DNA of 64,000 bases from Cristatella mucedo (Eukaryota; Bryozoa; Phylactolaemata; Cristatellidae). Below are positions 58,346-64,000 of the stretch, one piece after another (position 1 is the first letter of the stretch; every line of letters starts with the position of its first letter). The DNA is taken from contig WPIO01000001.1 in assembly GCA_009760855.2 (NCBI GenBank), positions 15,921,001 through 15,985,000 of the forward strand. The letters are read 5' to 3'. The notes under the pieces are model-generated. The model saw only the letters and a program-made list of their open reading frames with translations, was not told the DNA's origin and did not search any database. The position numbers and the translations under genes were made by a program.

Positions 58346-58430
58346 TACATCGTTATAAACTATTGGATTAAGCAGCCCCAACCAAAATATGTATCGCGTT
58401 ATTAACTCTTGGCTTAAGCAGCCCCGACCT
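58346..58430. repeat. Imperfect tandem repeat of about 43 bp
   Basis: The segment ending GGATTAAGCAGCCCCAACC is followed by a diverged second unit ending GGCTTAAGCAGCCCCGACC. Confidence 0.75.
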
Positions 58431-58434
58431 TCAC

Positions 58435-59530
58435 AAATTTCGGTAATAATCAGCCAAAAAAGATTCGGCAGTGACCACGGAGAACTGCACCGATTGAGTG
58501 GAGGCTTTGCCTGGAAGTGTCAAGGAAATAATCTTCAAAACAGGTCCACTAATGTGTGAATGCAGTTGTCATTGAGCTCAGCAGGCTATTTGGTTTTAGG
58601 TATAAAAGGATGCTGCTGAAGCGTGACACCACGGTCTCGAGAGCTTAACGCACGAGCCTCTGGTTTCCCCCCCCCACACAATAGTGCAATGTCACGTAAA
58701 CACCTACATCCAATGACCTACCTCCCCTACCGAGTTTTCTGCAGAAAATCATCGATCAGAACAATCGAACAACGACCGAAACAATCCACGAGCACGGATT
58801 CCCTAGTCGCGATGGTTCACGTCTTGCTGACAGTGCAACTCAGCAACGTGAAACTATGAAAGCCTGCTGGACCACCGAAGTGCTTTAATTCAGCCACGAG
58901 GTTACATCACAAAATCCAGCAACACGTAGCACAGACAGTCAAGAATGGGTTACAATTAGTCATGACACGTTCTGTTATGCATGCAAGCTGGCAGCATCAG
59001 CTACTTTCATGGCTAGCCGGAGCTGCAAACCTAAAAGCGCAGGGACACAAAACAACACAGGTACAATGAACCATAAGCTGACCCTGCACCGTAGCTTGCC
59101 CAGGTTACACTTCATTAAGGACTGGGCTAAAGCTAAAAAGTCGGTAGTACAGATTACCTATCTGTATACATAAGCATATCTGCAGTATGCACTACAGCAA
59201 TAAGAGCGAAGAATAGTATCAATATTACACACGGAGAACATTACGGCTTCATTGAAAACTCTGTATGTGGCTTGAGTCACATTATTGATATCCTCTGCGC
59301 CGGGTAATATTGCAACCACGTCAGCAAGCATGCCGTAGTTCTGAGGTGCCATAAAAACCACGCGACATAAGGGATGCACAGATCAGGGCTGGCACAAGCA
59401 GTCAGCACCACTGAATATGGTAATACGGCGTGCAATCCACTAAAACTGCCCACGAAGAACTGAGTTGACCCTGGATGAGATCGGGTAAGCCGTGTCGACA
59501 AACATAGAAAGAACAAGTAGTGGCCAAACG
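58435..59530. other. 3' flank of the PRMT gene, nothing recognised
   Basis: No exon or known repeat is seen. It probably includes the 3' UTR of the PRMT-like gene, for which no clear AATAAA was found. Confidence 0.45.
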
Positions 59531-59533
59531 CCT

Positions 59534-60071
59534 TCAACTCAACAGGTACTTGTGAGTAGAGCCACCTATAATTACTTGTATGACAAGTGATCTGGGATCC
59601 TTGACGTTCTTCTGGCACGTGAATTTTCCAACCAAAACATCATCTGCAAGCAAGAGCAGCTATAAATAAGAGCACCCTGTTCTTCCCTAAGAGAGTTAAA
59701 CTAACCAAAGCAACGTTGCATGCATTCCAACCTTGACGAGTAGAGATTGGCACGGGAAGCACGAGCAACGTCTGCTTCCAATGTGTAGCCTGCTGACTGG
59801 GACTGGTTGATAAGACAATCTGAAGCAATAAATAGAGCAATGGGGTACCGCTAGACAATCGACTAGCAAACTATTAACTTACTAGCAACACATCAACAAA
59901 TGCATCAGGCAAAACAATAGGTGCCACAACCTTTGCAGAATAATCTCCTCTGTCAAAGTGGGCATCGAAGTAGCAAACAAGTGCATGAATTGTTGATGGT
60001 CCTTTTGGACGCAGGGTGAACTCAGCCGCAAAATCGAGATCAGTGAGACGACAGCTCTGACAATTTATCTC
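59534..60071 (-). CDS. PRMT6-like protein arginine methyltransferase, C-terminal exons (partial)
   Basis: Exons on minus: 60071-59931, 59819-59732, 59643-59534, in phase and ending TGA (113 codons plus stop). Family role: type I PRMTs transfer methyl groups from S-adenosylmethionine to arginines; this part is the C-terminal beta-barrel. Seen: LTDLDFAAEFTL, then STIHALVCYFDAHFDRGD, then IVLSTSPSQQATHWKQTLLV containing the PRMT-diagnostic THW loop, then the final sheet VGKFTCQKNVKDPRSLVIQV and KYLLS*. LSTSP..THWKQ next to a GG/RGD turn is closest to PRMT6 as I know the family. The first exon has two in-frame donors: AAG|GTTGTG at 59931 fits family length, and CTA|GTAAGT at 59883 is stronger and adds 16 residues. 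The AdoMet-binding exons lie beyond the window or were not found. Confidence 0.85.
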
Positions 60072-60074
60072 CTA

Positions 60075-61410
60075 CAAAGAGGTAAACAACTAGACATGCG
60101 CATAATTCGACATCCATGGTATGAGAAGAGGATATGACACACAATAAGACCTCCTTAATTCAATCACATGCAAGCAAGACATGTGCTATATAACACATAG
60201 CTTATTTCGAAAATAAATAAATTCCAGTGTAGGCATCAACCCGATATTCCCATTTGAAAGCTGCGCTAAGGATCATGCTGGCCAAGTCCCATGGCGGCGA
60301 GGCAGTACCAGCAGCATAGCTACAGCTACATCAATTTCGAGCGCGTGCTATAGCTCTAAAACAAAATATGATCATGCAACATTGCATCATTGCAATGCAT
60401 CATCTACATAATTGCAACATCATTAGAAAGTGCCAGGACTGAAAGCAGTAGGTTTACGAGTGGGATCAAATTGTCCCACGCTATCCAAACAGTTTGATGC
60501 AAACCGCAGTTAAGATGTGGATGCCACTGAACTGTCATTAGACTAGACTTCATCTGCTAAGCTTCCGGTTGGTGGGAAGACCCAACCAGTGGTCATAAAA
60601 AGTTAGCTGCTGCTAGCTGCAAAGTCGGCTGCCTGGTCAGTCGTAGGCGTTGGAATAGGCTTCGAGCAGTCCACAGCAGCCAAAACCAATACACATATCT
60701 GTAACACTGCAAAGACTATGTACGAGTTATCCTGGGAGCCGAGGAACTAAGTAGCATAAAAGCAAGAGCGCAGAACGGCCAGAAACGATGTTCCCAGGTT
60801 GCCAGCAAGAGAGAAGGTGACACAGCAGAACAATTGTGGAAGCGAGTTCAAGTCTAGTTCCTGAAGATCAAAAGCTTCTTTTGCCAAAATAAGTGAAATA
60901 ATCATACATATTACTTATTGTCACACTGGCACGAGAAAGCTACAACTATTGAAGTGGCTTAGCTAGGTATGGAAGAGCCAAGCCTCTGCTGCTGCTTAAG
61001 TGATATGCCAACGAAGGGAAACAAAAGACCGAGAAGACAAAATTGAACTTGCAGTGTTGGTTACCACACTTCAGCCAATCACGCTTTCCTTCCGGCATTA
61101 TTTTGTAGAGCACTAAGCCAAAGACTACTACGAGTCGAATTCTTCAACTAGCTATCCCCATGTGCTACATTCCATCGATATGTGCTGCACTTTGCATGGT
61201 ATTCCACTGTCGACTACCTTGAAACTCAGCTGTGCTTCAGCTTAACCGGCAACCAACGAGTGAAGCCTTTAATAATGGCTGAAAAGAGCGACATAATCGT
61301 TTTGGCTCTATGAAATTAGTATTTGACAACTACTATCCACTATGGCAGGCTAGCAGAGCCCGGAAAACCGCACATTTGGGGCTTACTGGCAGTAGCCATA
61401 GATTCCTTTC
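60075..61410. other. Upstream intron of the PRMT-like gene or intergenic
   Basis: I searched the minus strand for further PRMT motifs and found none. No other gene or repeat was recognised. Confidence 0.45.
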
Positions 61411-61415
61411 ATGAT

Positions 61416-61615
61416 ATTTGCTTCTTCGACTGCCCTCACAACTCTGCTATGCTTCTCCCTTTTTCTTTGTTGTGTAAGATGAAGTGAAGCAGGCTACCGT
61501 ATGTTTACCGAAAGCCGCTTAGGGTTTGGATGCCCTAAAGAAAACTCTCCAGCATAACACTCACTTAGTCCTTGTTGCTTTGTGGAGTTCGTACACAGAG
61601 ATGCATTACATTCGG
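61416..61615 (+). mobile_element. LINE family B, 3' fragment
   Basis: ACTGCCCTCACAACTCTGCTATGCTTC, CGTATGTTTACCGAAAGCCGCTTAGG, CTCTCCAGCATAACACTCAC and GATGCATTACATT match the 3' end of the copy at 53.8-53.97 kb. The coding frame is decayed. Confidence 0.75.
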
Positions 61616-62465
61616 AAGCGATTGGCCGACCCAAATATTAGCTTAGTGGATTAACTTCCACACCAATGTGGCAGGCAGGCATAATTTCATACAGCAGCAG
61701 TTCTGGACAAACATATGCATACCCGAGTCGTTGGTCCAGTGAGGGCAGCACACAGTGAAATGCTTAGGGTAGATTGCAGTGATGATGCTAAGTCTATACA
61801 CCAAACAACAAACAAGCAAACCTATCAAATTGTTCAGTCGTCGGAGGCTCCGACATATTTTCACTCCATATCAAATCAAATGTGATGCCTCAGAGCGCAT
61901 GAGTGTGTTCAATCATTTTATTTGGAAATTTTTTTAAAGCCTTCTCCCTGAAATCACGGTGGCTACTTGGAAGGCTGTCGGACTTTCGGGGGGGGGGCGG
62001 CAGGTGTCAGCCGACTTCCCATCAACCACTGCCATATTTAGTCATGCATGCATCCTTTAACCCTCCCTGGCGTGCTGCTGTTAGGTTTCCGTTCTAGCTG
62101 ATACCCGGAGCTTCACTAGCTATTTTCATGGTTTCAATATGAAACACAGTATAAGATTCTTAAAGTATTTGCTTAAGTGTGTACCAACACACAGATAGGC
62201 ATTTTGCAGTGCTACCGGTTCTTGATTACCCTCATAGGTTATTCGAGGCCACTAGGATAAGTGTAATTTCCAAGTATGCAGCCACTACTTACTGTACAAT
62301 TTGGGGAATTTTGGGTACAACGCCGAGCCGGGTAATGTGAGTGACCAGCTAGGCGGCTGGTTTTGCCAACTAAATGATCTTTAATTTAGCTGCTGCGGCT
62401 GAGGCAGTGTAGGTACAGGGTTCAGCACCGGCTTACAAGCTATTTCTAAATGTTCCAACTTGTAG

Positions 62466-62608
62466 CCGTCCGAAGACAGAAGCCCAAAGAAGACGACTTG
62501 AAGAGACGACTTTCTTCTGAAGGTGTTGGCACTTCAGGGACGGAAAGCATAATTCCGACAGTTGCATCAATCGCTAGCGATCACTACCGGGGAGGTGGTA
62601 ATCGTTAG
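62466..62608 (+). CDS. Possible exon, unidentified
   Basis: After an acceptor-like AACTTGTAG, one frame reads VRRQKPKEDDLKRRLSSEGV and stops at TAG (62606-62608) after 47 codons. A donor-like GGTG|GTAATC lies just before the stop. The composition (charged, then Ser/Thr-rich) looks protein-like, but there is no homology and no partner exon. Confidence 0.25.
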
Positions 62609-62611
62609 ATT

Positions 62612-62862
62612 GATTCTCTCACAACAACTACTCTCCTGCTGCCGGCTATGGCACATCCTTTTCAGCAGTCCTGAGCTGCTACTTCCATGCTACTCACTAC
62701 CTCAACTGCTCTCCTGACTCTGCTATGCTTCCCACTTTCTCTTTGTTGCGTGAGATAAAGTCTCTTGGCTACCAAATGCGTACCGAAAGCCAAAAGCAAA
62801 ACTCTCCTGCGTAATAACCACAGTCTTTGTGGAGTTACAGATGGAGATATATTACATTACAT
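62612..62862 (+). mobile_element. LINE family B, 3' fragment
   Basis: CAACTACTCTCCTGCTGCCGGCTATGGCACATCC through CTCAACTGCTCTCCTGAC to a GGAGATATATTACATTACAT tail. This is the same region as 9.26-9.51 kb, 5'-truncated. Confidence 0.8.
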
Positions 62863-63224
62863 CTCATGCAAAAAGCAGAACAGCAAGATAGGATCTGCTA
62901 GAGTCGGCATCAAAAGAAAAAATTCTTTCTGTAGGAAGCATGGAAGCAAGTTCAACAGTCTAAGAACCTAAAGAGCAAAACTTGTGTCACCAAGAGCCTT
63001 TAAGCAAAATCATGGTGCACATAATTTACTGCTCTAAGAGGACCAGCAATCACAGCAGCTCCCTTAGCAAGTAAGACATGTGACCGAATTTCTTGGATTT
63101 AGAGACCAATGTCACGATCAAATTCATCACCGATTTTAGAGGCTTGCCGGCTTTTCTGTTAGCCCTGGTAATACCGGGTTAAAGAAGTCCAACCTACACA
63201 GAATTAAGGAGCAAACAATAATAG

Positions 63225-63310
63225 GAATATAAAATTTGTATAGCACCATAAAATAACTAATTCGTTTCCTAGGTACTTTACATATGTTGGAAAGGAGATC
63301 TTAGGTAAGC
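63225..63310 (-). mobile_element. Degenerate LINE-A/S2-type 3' tail
   Basis: AAAATTTGTATAGCACCATAAAATAACTAATTCGTTTCCTAGGTACTTTACATATG keeps the outline of the family tail on the minus strand. Too worn to assign to LINE or SINE. Confidence 0.4.
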
Positions 63311-63686
63311 CACTTTGGCACACAGTCTGTAATCCAGGTTGGGGATTGAACATGATGACTTTAAGAGAGCAAATTCCCTTATTTCATAAGTAGATTTAGA
63401 TGTTCCCATGAGGAGTTCGGGTCTCGACAATGTACGTAAAGGGGGTTACCAATATTAACACTGCACGCCTACAATCCTGAAAGTTTCTTAAAATGGCACG
63501 GGCCTTTGTCCATGCAGGTTGTAGTAGAAGGCGGCTAAGAAGCATTAAGCAAATGGCTTTACCATGTAATGTGAAGAAGTGGCAAGGCAATTTAGAGCCA
63601 TACCTATACCAGCTACATCTCCACAAAGTCACTAAGTTTTAGGCCCCCATACTGGAGAAAACCAGAGCCCCCCACCTCAGACTATA

Positions 63687-64000
63687 CTCTCAGGCAAAAA
63701 AATCCTTGCAGTATGGCTGCCACAGCTGTGGCAGAAGTTGTTCGGGTAATAAGAGGCTTTCCTGTGACGCCTGGCATTCTAAAGTTATGCAAAGCATGTG
63801 CAAATATTTACTGATGAACAAAAAACAAACACATGCGTGTGTATGCATTTAGTGTGACGTCACAACACAAGGATTATTTACGACCTCCCCTGTCTGGCCA
63901 GCGATAGAGGCTCCCAGGTTCTGTGCCATTTCTTCTACCGTAGCATACTCTAAAGAGCCTGATTTTTACTGACAAGGTAGGCTACTAGTGCAAGCCAAAC
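63687..64000. repeat. Dispersed repeat R, copy 2 (runs off the window)
   Basis: It matches 8725-9063 in order, from the AAAAAAATCCTTGCAGTATGGCTGC start to CTGACAAGGTAGGCTACTAGTG. The copy may continue past the window end. Confidence 0.7.

Overview
The window is nuclear DNA of an animal, most likely an invertebrate. It has multi-exon genes with introns of 0.1-7 kb, GT-AG (and one GC-AG) splice sites, dinucleotide microsatellites, and a heavy load of truncated LINEs, tRNA-derived SINEs and Tc1-type fossils. I cannot place the lineage more precisely; a marine invertebrate, including an early-branching one, would fit.

Three protein genes can be assembled exon by exon with matching splice phases. 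(1) A Pat1/PATL1-type mRNA-decay factor on + (3530-26046): 14 exons, 617 codons plus stop, with the N-terminus missing upstream. (2) An F-box/WD40 protein on - (52369 down to 34349): 11 exons, 478 aa, with one F-box and seven WD blades. (3) The last three exons of a PRMT6-like arginine methyltransferase on - (60071 down to 59534), whose upstream exons are outside the window. Genes 1 and 2 converge; the 8.3 kb between them holds the longest LINE copy (28752-30775) and two SINEs. A GC-rich stretch (about 52.4-53.4 kb) upstream of gene 2 looks like its promoter region and may be bidirectional.

Layout: 1-3.5 kb, repeats and a 413-bp inverted-repeat element; 3.5-26 kb, the Pat1 gene with repeat-filled introns; 26-34 kb, intergenic; 34-52.4 kb, the F-box/WD40 gene, with a degenerate ankyrin-like region in one intron; 53.4-59 kb, LINE copies and two weak coding candidates; 59.5-60.1 kb, the PRMT 3' end; 60-64 kb, repeats plus one weak exon candidate.

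The repeats form a system. LINE family A (CR1/L2-like, YADD reverse transcriptase) ends in a GC-clamped hairpin and an (ATT)n tail. A tRNA-like SINE family (S2) ends in nearly the same hairpin, as expected of a SINE mobilised by the partner LINE, and one S2 copy sits inside a family-A LINE. A second SINE family (S1) carries pol III A and B boxes. A second LINE family (B) ends in ACATT repeats. No CRISPR array, operon or intact tRNA gene was seen.
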